Shown here: positions 46,244 through 54,874 of the stretch, in pieces
Layout of the letters: each line of letters begins with the position of its first letter
Numbering within the stretch: the stretch's first letter is position 1
From: Chloroflexus aurantiacus J-10-fl
GTDB taxonomy: Bacteria; Chloroflexota; Chloroflexia; Chloroflexales; Chloroflexaceae
Assembly: GCF_000018865.1 (NCBI RefSeq)
Contig: NC_010175.1
Coordinates: forward strand, 3,224,001 to 3,288,000
Reading direction: 5' to 3'
Length of the DNA stretch: 64,000 nucleotides
Notes under the pieces: model-generated
What the model was told of the DNA's origin: nothing
Databases searched by the model: none
The model's input: only the letters and a program-made list of their open reading frames with translations
Program-made: the position numbers and the translations under genes

Positions 46244-46417
46244 ATGGATATGGCTGGCGTAATCATGTTGACCCAGGGCTTACTGGTGTTAGTCATTGCC
46301 GCTTTGGTTTGGCCGCTGATCGCATATGTGTCGCGTCCCCGACGCCAGCGCATTCAACGAACACCATCCGACCGCATCCATCAGCCGACTTCGTTTCGCG
46401 CCTCACGTGAAGGGTAA
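46244..46417 (+). CDS. Small single-pass membrane protein (57 residues)
   Basis: A 57-codon gene starts with ATG behind GCAAGGAGCTACGAAG. The protein is one hydrophobic helix (VIMLTQGLLVLVIAALVWPL, residues about 6-25) followed by a basic cytoplasmic tail rich in Arg (SRPRRQRIQRTPSDRIHQP). It has no known domain. Its promoter resembles that of the heme/iron uptake operon, so iron-linked expression is likely. It could be an accessory of a metal transporter, but nothing in the sequence proves that. Confidence 0.65.
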   Translation: MDMAGVIMLTQGLLVLVIAALVWPLIAYVSRPRRQRIQRTPSDRIHQPTSFRASREG

Positions 46418-46474
46418 GCGATGTAGCACAATCAGGGTCAACACGAGCGTATTTGCTACTCAACATAATGTTGC

Positions 46475-48346
46475 CTACCGATAGCCCTCTGCCTGCATGT
46501 GGAACAGCCGTGCGTAAGTGCCATCACGGGCCAGTAATTCCTGATGGGTACCCATCTCGGTGATCTGCCCGTGTTCGAGCACCACAATCCGGTCTGCCAT
46601 CCGTACCGTCGAGAAGCGATGGCTAATCAACACCGCAATCCGTCCGGCAGTTAAATCACGAAAGCGCTGAAAGATTTCGTATTCACGCTCGGCATCGAGC
46701 GCAGCCGTTGGCTCATCGAGCACCAGGATTTCGCTATCACGCATAAAGGCGCGGCCAAGCGCTATCTTCTGCCATTGCCCACCCGACAGTTCGGCCCCAT
46801 TTTCAAACCAGCGTCCCAGCATCGTCTCGTAGCCGTCAGGCAAATGACGCAGCACTTCATCAGCCCCGCCCCGCTCGGCTGCCGAACGGATGCGCGGTTC
46901 GTTAGCCAGATCATCAATCTGACCAAACCCAATATTCTCGCGCGCAGTGGCCTGATAGCGAACAAAGTCTTGAAAAATGACGCCAATCCGCTGGCGTAAT
47001 TGCTCAAGATCATAATCGCGCAGATCGACACCATCGAGCAGAATCTGACCTTCAGTCGGATCGTACAGTCGGGTCAACAGCTTGATTAAGGTCGTCTTGC
47101 CGGCCCCATTTGCGCCTACGAGGGCGATCTTCTCGCCCGGTGCAATGTGCAGATTGATCGAGCGCAATGCCCAATCTTCCCGGTCGGGATAACGAAAACT
47201 GACATTACGGAACTCAATGCCGTGGCGGATGATGGGTGGTACCGGGAGATTGCGACCACTGCGCATCTGTGGCTCCAGCGCCAGAAAATCGAATAGATTT
47301 CCCAAAAACAATCCACCTTCGTAGAGCTGCGCCAGATTGCCGAACAAGGTCTGCACGACTGACTGACTTTGGCGAAACAGGGTCAAATAGAAGGTCATGC
47401 CGCCAATGGTAATTGCGCCAGCCACTGTTTGCCAGATGATCCATCCGTATGCGACGTAATAACCGGCGCTGGCTACGACCCCCCACACCATGCTGATCAG
47501 CGAACGGCGGCGGGCCAGAGCTGCATCTTCAGTGAAGAAGCGTTGATACTGTTCCTGATGGCGTTGCAGCAGTGGCAAACCAAGTGCGAACAATTTTACC
47601 TCTTTCGCCGCAGTATCAACGGTCAGCAGATGTTCAAGGTACTGCATGCGGCGAAATTCTGGTGCGCGCCAGGTCAGTAAGCGAAACCGTAACTGGCTAA
47701 AATGAGTCTGAGCGAGAAAGGCCGGAATGGTTGCGCCAAACAAGATCAACGCTATGAGAGGGCTAAACCAGAGCAGACTGGCCGCAAACGAGCCAAGGGT
47801 CAATATTTGTTGAATGGCGCTGAATGCGGTGTTCACCATTGCCATGGCCCGCCAGTTGGTTTCGCGACGTGCGTTTTGCAACTTGTCATAATACTGAGCA
47901 TCTTCAAAATAGTGCAGATCGAGGAGCAGCGCTTTTTGCATAATCATGACGTTGACCATATTGCTCAGCCGGGCATTCAAGATGTGTTCACTCAGCGTTC
48001 GCATCTGCATCAGCACTGCTCCCAGCGTAATCAGCCCGAATTCACCCAACAACCACGGCAACGTTTGCTCAAGGCCACTCAACGCGGTAAGACCCTGTTG
48101 CACAGCCGCAACAACGGTATCAACAATCTGTTTAGCCATATACGCCTGCGCCAGTGGCAACCCTGCGGCCAGCAGCGTGATACATGCCATCGCAATCGTA
48201 TGGGTGCGATCAGCCTGCCAGACCAGGCGGAAGGCTGCGGGAACATTGCGTAAGGCTTTACGGGTCTCTTGTACCCATTGCCGCCAGGTTTGTGGACGTG
48301 ATCGGACAGGGAATGGACGCGGACGACCGCCAAATGGACGAGACAT
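46475..48346 (-). CDS. ABC exporter, fused membrane and ATPase domains
   Basis: The 623-residue protein is a half-transporter. The type IV membrane domain (about residues 45-350, six helices) is followed by an ATPase domain with Walker A GANGAGKTTLI, signature LSGGQWQKIALGRAFM, Walker B ILVLDEPTAALD and the H-loop LISHRFSTVRMADR. The N-terminus is Arg/Pro rich. It should act as a homodimer exporting lipids, peptides or drugs; the substrate is not evident. It stands alone, convergent with the small membrane protein gene. Confidence 0.9.
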   Translation of the reverse strand: MSRPFGGRPRPFPVRSRPQTWRQWVQETRKALRNVPAAFRLVWQADRTHTIAMACITLLAAGLPLAQAYMAKQIVDTVVAAVQQGLTALSGLEQTLPWLLGEFGLITLGAVLMQMRTLSEHILNARLSNMVNVMIMQKALLLDLHYFEDAQYYDKLQNARRETNWRAMAMVNTAFSAIQQILTLGSFAASLLWFSPLIALILFGATIPAFLAQTHFSQLRFRLLTWRAPEFRRMQYLEHLLTVDTAAKEVKLFALGLPLLQRHQEQYQRFFTEDAALARRRSLISMVWGVVASAGYYVAYGWIIWQTVAGAITIGGMTFYLTLFRQSQSVVQTLFGNLAQLYEGGLFLGNLFDFLALEPQMRSGRNLPVPPIIRHGIEFRNVSFRYPDREDWALRSINLHIAPGEKIALVGANGAGKTTLIKLLTRLYDPTEGQILLDGVDLRDYDLEQLRQRIGVIFQDFVRYQATARENIGFGQIDDLANEPRIRSAAERGGADEVLRHLPDGYETMLGRWFENGAELSGGQWQKIALGRAFMRDSEILVLDEPTAALDAEREYEIFQRFRDLTAGRIAVLISHRFSTVRMADRIVVLEHGQITEMGTHQELLARDGTYARLFHMQAEGYR

Positions 48347-48532
48347 ACCAGCTCCGTGTGCTTTGTGGTACCCAGGATGGGTAGCAGTGTGTTAGCATGA
48401 TACGCTAATCGCCGCGCAACTTTTCAGCCCGGTTGCGCGTTTAATCAGAGAGTGTTACCAGTCGGGTAACGCAGGTTTTCTGCATGCAAGAATAATGCGC
48501 TTGTGCAACCCGTTCAACCGCGGAGTATGGCT

Positions 48533-49129
48533 ATGGAGACAATCATTGCGCTGGCCAGCTCATTGGGTCTGGCAACGGCTACCGGTCTTAATGCGTATCT
48601 TCCTCTCCTCACCGTCAGTGTTCTCTCCCGCCTTGGCCTGATTCAATTGGGTGAACCGTTCGATCTGCTCTCACACCCGATCACGATGATTGTGCTGGTG
48701 ATACTGGCCATTGTCGATTTTATCGGCGACAAAGTCCCGGCGGTTGATAGTGTCCTGCACATTATCGGCCTGGTTATCAGTCCAATTGCCGGCGCAATCG
48801 TTGCCCTGGCTGCCTCAAGTGATATTGTCGCTATCCATCCAGCAGTTGTTGCCGGTGCGGCGATCATTGCCGCTGCTGGTACCCAGAGTGCGCGCACCAG
48901 TATTCGTCCGGCGGTGACTGCTGCTACCGGAGGGACAGCCAACTCATTTGTGAGCTTTCTGGAAGATGCGCTGTCGTTTGTACTCAGCCTGTTATCGATC
49001 TTCTTACCGGTGCTGGCGTTCGTTATTGCCCTGATCCTGGCGTTTGTTGCTTTTCGTTTCATTCGCGGTGCTGTACGCGTCTGGCGCGAAGCAAACCCGC
49101 GGCGCAACGGCGTTTCGCGTGTACGGTGA
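48533..49129 (+). CDS. DUF4126 family membrane protein
   Basis: The 198-residue protein has about five membrane helices and the DUF4126 pattern (GLNAYLPLLTVSVLSRLG at the start, IVDFIGDKVPAVDSVLHII in the middle). A GGAG seven bases before ATG 48533 decides the start over an ATG two codons upstream, which would be one base from it. Function is unknown; it is an inner-membrane protein by prediction. It is the last ordinary chromosomal gene before the cassette-rich region. Confidence 0.82.
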   Translation: METIIALASSLGLATATGLNAYLPLLTVSVLSRLGLIQLGEPFDLLSHPITMIVLVILAIVDFIGDKVPAVDSVLHIIGLVISPIAGAIVALAASSDIVAIHPAVVAGAAIIAAAGTQSARTSIRPAVTAATGGTANSFVSFLEDALSFVLSLLSIFLPVLAFVIALILAFVAFRFIRGAVRVWREANPRRNGVSRVR

Positions 49130-49502
49130 AGATGAGGGTTTGATCGTTGACCGGTTACATACGTGGTAAAGGCGATCTGAATTAATCAGTGCAGTAAATA
49201 TAAGGTTGCAACAACAGCAACCGCTTGCGCTGTAGATTCCCAATCGCTTGCACGAGTTCTATCGCCGATACGGCGGCTGGAAGGATTTGTTCACGTTGGC
49301 GATGGTCGATGACGTTGTGTGACCTATCTCGCCAACTATCAGGCGCTCCGCTTAACGTTGCTGGTACCAGGCGGAGCGACAGCGATTTGTCGTCTTGACA
49401 AATTAGAAAACATGTTCTATGCTGTCTACAACGATCAAGCCGCATTCCCGTGGAAAAGGCAATCGCTGTCACGTCCATCCTCATTGCCGAATGACCTGCT
49501 GT

Positions 49503-50045
49503 GAAGGAGTGAATATCTATGTACATGCCATTGTTCATCCCAACGGGCGCAGGCTGGTCGATACCGGCATAACAGAACTTCACCCGGCAGCGGTTATGCC
49601 TCTCCAAACTTATCCGTTGAACGAGCAGGGTTTTGATTTCGCCAGCGTTTACATCGTTGTCAACACTCATCTGCCCTTCGACCATTGTGGCGGCAATCAT
49701 CTCTTTGCCGGCAAGCCGACAATGTCCAGCATCGAGAGCGTGATGACACTCGCAACAAGGATGCCTGCACCCTTTGCAAGTGGCTTGATACGCCCGCCAT
49801 CTAATACGTATTGGGCGACGGCGAGTGCGCACTGCTTCCCGGGCTGTGGCTTGTCCCAGTGCAAGACCGCACAGATGGCATGCAGACGGTGATTATGCTG
49901 GTGAATATTCGATCATTGTCGACGGCGACGTAGCAGTTCGGTTCGGCGAACTCGATGATCTGTATACGGCAGGCCAACTGCGGATGCCCGTACCTAATCC
50001 GGCTTTGGTCTGGTTCACACACATTCATCAGAACATCAATGACGC
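49503..50045 (+). pseudogene. Degraded metallo-beta-lactamase-fold hydrolase
   Basis: Pieces of an MBL-fold protein (lactonase-like branch) can be read in several frames: NIYVHAIVHPNGRRLVDTGI, then VVNTHLPFDHCGGNHLFAGK, which is the zinc motif HxxxDH with one extra change. Further on come LLPGLWLVPV and GELDDLYTA, then NPALVWFTHIH. At least two frameshifts and a missing middle section separate them, so no full protein is made. A TTGACA-17-TATGCT promoter-like pair lies at 49397-49425. The remaining 49130-49396 shows no clear gene. Confidence 0.65.
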
Positions 50046-50055
50046 GGGAGCAACG

Positions 50056-50646
50056 ATGAAAACACTCATCACAGAATTTATGAGTCTCGACGGCGTGGTA
50101 CAGGCTCCAGGGGCAGCCAATGAAGACACCGACGGGGGCTTTCGTTACGGTGGATGGTCGGTACAGTATTTCGACCCGGTAGTAATGGGGGGTATCTTCG
50201 ACGAACTGGCCAGTCAGAGCGATGCACTCTTGCAAGGTCGTCGTACTTACCAGAATTCAGCCGCCGCCTGGCCTGGACGTTCCGGAGACCCTTTTGCTGG
50301 CTGGATCAACCGTGTGCAGAAATATGTGGTTTCCAATACGCTCACCGATCAAGACATCACATGGCATCCGACCACGATTATTCGGGGCGATGATCTCGTG
50401 AAGACGGTGGCCGATCTCCGTGCGCAGCCGGGTGGCTATATCTACGTTTATGGCAGCGCAATGATGGTTCAGACGTTGCTGGCCGCCGACCTTGTCGATG
50501 AGTTGTTGCTTACAATAGAACCGATTGTCCTCGGTGGGGGGAAGACAATTTTCCCCAGGGGCGGAGCGCTGATTCCATTTGAATTGGTATCAAGTGCCAG
50601 AGCCAGCACCGGCGCGTTAGTGTGTCGATATGTGCGTGCGCGGTAG
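50056..50646 (+). CDS. RibD C-terminal/DHFR-like family protein (1 of 5)
   Basis: The 196-residue protein begins MKTLITEFMSLDGVVQAPG and shows ALLQGRRTYQNSAAAWP, QKYVVSNTL, YVYGSAMMVQTLLAADLVDELLLTIEPIVLGGGKTIFP. These are the NADPH-binding landmarks of the dihydrofolate-reductase-like RibD_C domain. Such stand-alone proteins are probable reductases of unknown substrate, not riboflavin enzymes. It is followed by an attC-like site that ends at 50721, so it can be read as the first cassette. Confidence 0.88.
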   Translation: MKTLITEFMSLDGVVQAPGAANEDTDGGFRYGGWSVQYFDPVVMGGIFDELASQSDALLQGRRTYQNSAAAWPGRSGDPFAGWINRVQKYVVSNTLTDQDITWHPTTIIRGDDLVKTVADLRAQPGGYIYVYGSAMMVQTLLAADLVDELLLTIEPIVLGGGKTIFPRGGALIPFELVSSARASTGALVCRYVRAR

Positions 50647-50666
50647 GTGTTCTCATAGTTGTTTGC

Positions 50667-50721
50667 CAGCAACTGGTTGCCGCGGACGGCGCGATAGCGC
50701 TGCTGAATCGGAACGTTAGGC
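50667..50721 (+). other. attC-like site 1
   Basis: The element runs from CAGCAAC (50667-50673) to GTTAGGC (50715-50721). Its inner arms (CTGGTTGCCGC and GCTGCTGAATCGG) pair imperfectly. It belongs to the same subtype as sites 5 and 7, with a weak left box. Confidence 0.55.
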
Positions 50722-50823
50722 GGCTCACGTGCATCTCAGCAGACGAATATTTGTCGTTACAGCCGTCGTTGGTTGCGTGGCACTCACTGCTGCATCAATG
50801 GTTTCAACCACTGGAGAAAAAGC

Positions 50824-51126
50824 ATGTATGGGTTAATCGGCAAGATGCGGGCCACACCAGGACAGCGTGACGCATTGATCGCCATTCTCGTTGAAGGTGC
50901 TTCGAGCATGCCGGGCTGCCTGAGTTATGTTGTCGCTCAAGACCCCAAAGATCCTGACGCAATCTGGATCACAGAGGTTTGGGACAGCCCAGAGAGCCAC
51001 AAGGCGTCACTCTCACTGCCGTCTGTCCAAGATGCCATTGCCTGTGGCAGACCACTGATTGCAGCATTGGACGAGCACCATGAGACTGTTCCAGTTGGCG
51101 GTCATGGCATCGGAGCCGCCGCCTAA
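50824..51126 (+). CDS. Antibiotic-biosynthesis-monooxygenase (ABM) family protein
   Basis: The 100-residue protein (MYGLIGKMRATPGQRDALIAIL, CLSYVVAQDPKDPDAIWITEVWDSPESH) is a complete ABM-type ferredoxin-like fold. Relatives act as small monooxygenases or quinol-modifying enzymes; the substrate is unknown. The catalytic residues of IsdG are not all present, so heme cleavage is not implied. The stop codon lies inside the R'' box of attC site 2, as expected of a cassette gene. Confidence 0.8.
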   Translation: MYGLIGKMRATPGQRDALIAILVEGASSMPGCLSYVVAQDPKDPDAIWITEVWDSPESHKASLSLPSVQDAIACGRPLIAALDEHHETVPVGGHGIGAAA

Positions 51127-51180
51127 CAATTCATTCAAGCCGACGCCGCTTCGTGGTGCGGCTTAATTCAGGCGTTAGGC
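51121..51180 (+). other. attC-like site 2 (best match)
   Basis: A 60-base imperfect palindrome runs from GCCTAAC (51121-51127) to its exact complement GTTAGGC (51174-51180). The arms TTCAAGCCG and CGGCTTAATTC pair with unpaired bases, and the loop is short. All features of an integron attC are visible. Confidence 0.85.
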
Positions 51181-51197
51181 CACACAAGGACACCCTC

Positions 51198-51581
51198 ATG
51201 ACTGACTTCAAGCCGGACAGCTACACAACCGTCTCGCCGTATCTGATCGTGTCAGATGCGGCAGCAACAATTCGGTTCCTTGAGCGCGTCTTCAATGGTG
51301 AGCTACTGAGGAGCTTCCCAGATGACCAAGGCCGACTAATGCATGCGGAGGTACGGATAGACGATACGGTAGTCATGCTGGCTGACTCTGCACCAGGCTG
51401 GCCACCCGTTCCGGCCCATGTGCATATCTATGTCAAGGACGTGGATGCCACTTACAGACAGGCGTTGGATGAAGGTGCAGTTTCCATCCAGGAGCCCGTG
51501 CAGAAAGGCGATGAGGACAAGCGTGGCGGGGTCAAAGACGCCGGGGGTACCACTTGGTGGATCGCAACGCGCGTGGGGTAA
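51198..51581 (+). CDS. VOC-superfamily (PhnB-like) protein
   Basis: The 127-residue protein is a glyoxalase/bleomycin-resistance-type fold: SPYLIVSDAAATIRFLERVFNGE, MHAEVRIDDTVVMLAD, HVHIYVKDVDATYRQAL, GGVKDAGGTTWWIATRV. The PhnB-like branch usually has unknown substrates. It starts 17 bases after attC site 2, typical of cassette genes. Its stop is within four bases of the next attC-like site. Confidence 0.85.
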   Translation: MTDFKPDSYTTVSPYLIVSDAAATIRFLERVFNGELLRSFPDDQGRLMHAEVRIDDTVVMLADSAPGWPPVPAHVHIYVKDVDATYRQALDEGAVSIQEPVQKGDEDKRGGVKDAGGTTWWIATRVG

Positions 51582-51623
51582 CAGGATGTTGGGTGCGAGT
51601 GCGGCCTAATTCAGGCGTTGGGC
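51578..51623 (+). other. attC-like site 3 (partial)
   Basis: The right half matches site 2 (GCGGC(T/C)TAATTCAGGCGTT) and ends in GTTGGGC (51617-51623). The left half is reduced; a second GTTGGGT lies at 51589. It looks like a site that has lost its left arm. Confidence 0.5.
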
Positions 51624-52022
51624 GTTTCACACAAGTTTGCATATTGGTCTTATGCCTTAATCACCAAAACACATCTTTTAACAAGTAGAAAAGGAGAATT
51701 CACATGAGAAAAATCGTTGTATCAATGTTCATGACGTTGGACGGTGTTATGGAAGCCCCAAATCAATGGTCTTTCCAGTTTGGGAGTGCAGAACAGCAGA
51801 AGTACAAATATGACGAACTCTTTGCTTGCGACGCTCTTCTTTTGGGACGAATAACCTATGAAGGGTTTGCAGCCGCCTGGCCAAACATGTCTGGCACAGG
51901 CGATTATGGCGTAAGAATGAACAGCATTCCCAAGTATGTTGTTTCTACAACCCTTCAAGAAGCCACGTGGAATAATTCAATAATCATCAGAAGCAATGTT
52001 TATGACGAACTATCAACATTGA

Positions 52023-53145
52023 TAGGAGTTACGCAGTTCCTTCCCGATGAAGTATACGTGAGGCGATAAACCGTGTTCACACTTGTTGCACTTGTCGCTC
52101 CGTCTCCCGTGTTTCTGGCTGATGATGGAGGTGTACGCTGATGAACCCACCGACATGTGACGAACTGGATTATATCCACGTTCTGGTCGCAGCGCAGCAC
52201 GTGTTCAGCAATACAGAAGCAGCACGCTGCCATCCGGGAGCGCCCACGAACCGTCCGGCGCATGATGCCTACACGCGTCTGCTGCACCGGTGTCGTGCGG
52301 ATGGCACTGCCGTGTGGGACGAGGTACGCCCCTGGGTGTCGTTGACCACGGGCTGCTTGATGATCGACGACACGACGCTGGACAAGCCATATAGTCGGGC
52401 GATGGAGCTGGTTACCCGCCATTGGTCGGGGAAACATCAGCGGGTGGTGGTAGGTATCAATCTGATCAGGATGCTGTGGACTGATGGGAATGCCCACCTG
52501 CCCTGTGACTTCCGTATCGACGACAACGCCCACGATGGGTTGACCAAGAACGACCACGTCCGGGCGATGGTGCAGGCGGCGGCCGCACGCGGGTTTCAGC
52601 CTCGCCTGCTTGCCTTCGCCAGCTGGTATGCGAGCCTGGAGAACCTGACGCTGGTGCGCTCGCTGCCCTGGCAGTGGCTGACCCACCTGAACGCCAATCG
52701 CCTGGGTGATCCTGATGGGTCGGGCAACCGACCGATCCGGGACGTCCCGATTCCGGCTGCGGGCACCATCGTGCATCTGAAGGGCTATGGCTTCATCAAG
52801 GTGGTCGCGATAGCCACCCCAGCCGGTGGCAGTGACGACTGGGCCACGAGCGACCTGGCGATGCGTGCCGACCAGTGGGTGGAGGACGCCCGGTACCGGT
52901 GGCGGATCGAAGCGTACCATCGCGGGATCACGCAGTACTGTGGCATTGAACGCGCCCAGCACCGCGCCGCTCGTGCCCAGCGGAATCACATCGGTCTGGC
53001 GCTGCGGGCCTTCCTCCGCCTGGCATGGCACCGGTTGCGGACAGGCACGTCGTGGTTTGAGGCCACAGCCGCCATCGTCCGTGAGGCGATACGAGCCTAC
53101 CTGGCTCATCCACGCTCTACCCAGCTCTCAACTGCGTAACTCCTG
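52023..53145 (+). mobile_element. 1.12-kb insertion sequence (IS701/IS4-superfamily-like)
   Basis: The element is bounded by 16-bp inverted repeats (TAGGAGTTACGCAGTT at 52023-52038, AACTGCGTAACTCCTG at 53130-53145; one mismatch at the tip). It is flanked by ATTGA direct repeats (52018-52022, 53146-53150). It holds one transposase gene. Because the uninterrupted site is preserved in the other cassette copy, the boundaries are certain to the base. Confidence 0.93.
52141..53139 (+). CDS. DDE transposase of the inserted element
   Basis: The 332-residue transposase starts behind GGAGGTGTACGCTG. It shows a first catalytic Asp region (GCLMIDDTTLDKPYS), HWSGKHQRVVVGINLI and a C-terminal RYRWRIEAYHRGITQYCGIE resembling the Y-(2)-R-(3)-E-(6)-K signature of the IS4 superfamily, with Lys replaced by Gln. 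It lacks frameshifts and appears functional. The family name is tentative. Confidence 0.85.
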   Translation: MNPPTCDELDYIHVLVAAQHVFSNTEAARCHPGAPTNRPAHDAYTRLLHRCRADGTAVWDEVRPWVSLTTGCLMIDDTTLDKPYSRAMELVTRHWSGKHQRVVVGINLIRMLWTDGNAHLPCDFRIDDNAHDGLTKNDHVRAMVQAAAARGFQPRLLAFASWYASLENLTLVRSLPWQWLTHLNANRLGDPDGSGNRPIRDVPIPAAGTIVHLKGYGFIKVVAIATPAGGSDDWATSDLAMRADQWVEDARYRWRIEAYHRGITQYCGIERAQHRAARAQRNHIGLALRAFLRLAWHRLRTGTSWFEATAAIVREAIRAYLAHPRSTQLSTA

Positions 53146-53415
53146 ATTGAAACAGCAGACAGGTCAAGATATTTTGATTTTTGGAAGTGGCACTCTTGTC
53201 AATTCGCTAATGCAATATGATCTTATTGATGAATATAGACTCATGGTTTTTCCCATTGTAGTAGGAAGCGGAAAGCGGCTATTCCAAGATGTGAATGAGA
53301 AAAAATCTCTAAAACTAATTGAGACAAAGACATTCAGTTCAGGCGTTGTTGCTCTTTCCTACCAGCCTGACAAGAACGAAACCAAATAGAAACATCTCTC
53401 AAACATCTCTCCTAG

Positions 53416-54264
53416 AACTCATTTCAAAATTCGGTCAACGCACCACAACATGATAGCGACGAGACAAAACGCACGAGAGCTATGCAGATGACGATCATAG
53501 CGCACCACCAACCGACGATACGTGTCCATCCACGCGAAGCACCGCTCGACCGTCCAGCGGTGCTGATAGCTTGCGCCGGTACGCAGCGGACGCCCGCGCT
53601 TGGGCCGCTGACGATTGCGCCGCTCACGAGATGGCATGGTGGGTGTGATCCCACGCCGACGCACGTCGCTGCGCAACGCTGCACGGTCATCGGCGTTATC
53701 CGCCACCACTTCGTTTGGTCGCGTGCTGGGCCGGCCGCGTCGGCGTGGCACCCGAATGGTCCGCAACGTCGCTTCAGCCAGGGTGCGTTCGTGCGGGTGT
53801 GCGCTCGCCACGTGCAGGCCGATGGGCACACCAGTGCCATCTACCACGACCATCACCTTGGAGCCTTTGCCGACCTTCGTTGTGCCTCCGCCAGTGCCCC
53901 TTTTTTCGCTGGAACGAAGCTGCCGTCCAGAAACGCACGTGCCCATTCCAGCTTGCTGTCGGCGTCGAGGCGGCTCAGGAGCGTGCGCCAGATGCGCTCC
54001 CACGTCCCGTCCTGCGACCACGCGTGCCATCGTCGCCAGCAGGTGCTGGGGGAGCCGTACTCCTTTGGGAGATCTGCCCACGCACAGCCTGTGTGGAGCA
54101 CATACAGAATACCATTCAGTGTCCGGCGGTCGTCGTTGCGTGGACGACCCCGCGCACGTGGTTTCTTGGGGATGAGCGGTTCGATCACCGCCCATTGGTC
54201 GTCGGTGAGATCATGTCTGCTCATACCACTATTGTAGCATAAGAAGACATTTTTGAAATAGGTT
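53416..54264 (-). mobile_element. IS5-like (IS427-group) insertion sequence
   Basis: The 849-bp element has terminal inverted repeats (AACTCATTTCAAAA at 53416-53429 and TTTTGAAATAGGTT at 54251-54264) and CTAG on both sides (53412-53415, 54265-54268). Short CTAG/TA duplications are typical of the IS427 group. It sits just after the split cassette gene, where that gene's attC should be. Compared with the intact copy, that attC is missing here. Confidence 0.88.
53419..54224 (-). CDS. IS5-family transposase in two overlapping frames
   Basis: Frame A (54224 down to 53853) starts MSRHDLTDDQWAVIEPLIPKKP. Frame B continues with KVMVVVDGTGVPIGLHVASA and ends with the catalytic region VADNADDRAALRSDVRRRGI and WTVERCFAWMDTYRRLVVRYDR. 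The two are joined by a -1 shift at an A6-G4 run (A6 at 53901-53906 on the minus strand), a usual way to make the full IS427-type transposase. Confidence 0.88.
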
Positions 54265-54292
54265 CTAGTAACAAGTTGGAGGAATCAACGGT

Positions 54293-54706
54293 ATGACCCA
54301 ACAGAAGGCAGAGTTGAAGGTAGTTTGCAAAGAAGATTGCGGCAATGCGCCGAGGAAGGCGCAGCTGCGCGATTTTTACATCGCTTTGGCCCGCACAAAC
54401 ATCAAGGAGGTTTTGAATTATCTGACCGATGACATTGTTTGGCACCTGGCTGGCGAGACAACGATTAAGGGAAAGCAAGCTGTTGCGGAGTTCTTGAAGG
54501 AGATGAAAGATTCGCCAGTTTCCGAGCTAAAAATAGACTATATCGTCACCCACGGGACCGATTGTGCCGCAACGGGCCAGGCCACTTTTGCTGACGGCAG
54601 GGTGGTCGATTTTGGGGATTTTTATATTTTTGCGGGCCAGGCCAAGCACAAAAAGATCAAATTGATTAAATCTTTCATTGTGGAGACTAAACCCGATAGT
54701 GATTAG
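54293..54706 (+). CDS. NTF2-like (SnoaL-type) protein
   Basis: The 137-residue protein (LRDFYIALARTNIKEVLNYLTDDIVWHLAGETTIKGKQAVAEFLKEM) has the nuclear-transport-factor-2 cone fold of SnoaL/ketosteroid-isomerase-like proteins. Members are isomerases, hydrolases or carrier proteins; no catalytic pair is diagnostic here. An AAGTTGGAGGAATC ribosome binding site precedes ATG 54293. It lies 24 bases from the IS5-like element and is followed by an attC-like site. Confidence 0.8.
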   Translation: MTQQKAELKVVCKEDCGNAPRKAQLRDFYIALARTNIKEVLNYLTDDIVWHLAGETTIKGKQAVAEFLKEMKDSPVSELKIDYIVTHGTDCAATGQATFADGRVVDFGDFYIFAGQAKHKKIKLIKSFIVETKPDSD

Positions 54707-54787
54707 AGTTGCTCTTAACTGGTGTTTCCTCCTAGCGTTGCAAAAGATTGCTGAAATTGTGAATGGAAATTTTTAGCAGTATCGCAC

Positions 54788-54847
54788 GTCGAACAATTCG
54801 CTCAACGCGACCTCGCTTCGCTCGGCGCGTTAGCTCAATCGTTATGC
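54788..54847 (+). other. attC-like site 4
   Basis: It runs from GTCGAAC (54788-54794) to GTTATGC (54841-54847), about 60 bases. The arms TTCGCTCAACGCG and CGCGTTAGCTCAA pair imperfectly around a CCTCGCTTCGCTCGG loop. The AATTCGCTCAACGCG type differs from the other subtypes in this array. Confidence 0.7.
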
Positions 54848-54874
54848 GCAAAAATTCAATCTCGGAGGATGAGT

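Larger units (their letters stand above)
51704..53389 (+). pseudogene. RibD_C/DHFR-like gene split by an insertion sequence (2 of 5)
   Basis: Coding bases 51704-52022 and 53151-53389 join into a protein nearly identical to the intact copy at 57398 (start MRKIVVSMFMTLDGVMEAPN; end SYQPDKNETK against SYKPDKNETK). The element at 52023-53145 interrupts it after VYDELSTL. A 5-bp repeat ATTGA flanks the element. The identical upstream leader (from AAGTTTGCATATTGG) shows the whole cassette start was duplicated. This gene is A/T-richer than its neighbours. Confidence 0.9.

Noticed and set aside
49182-49832. 216-codon minus-strand frame
   Set aside because: It lies opposite the decayed MBL-fold gene, whose motifs on the + strand are clear. 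The frame has no motif of its own.
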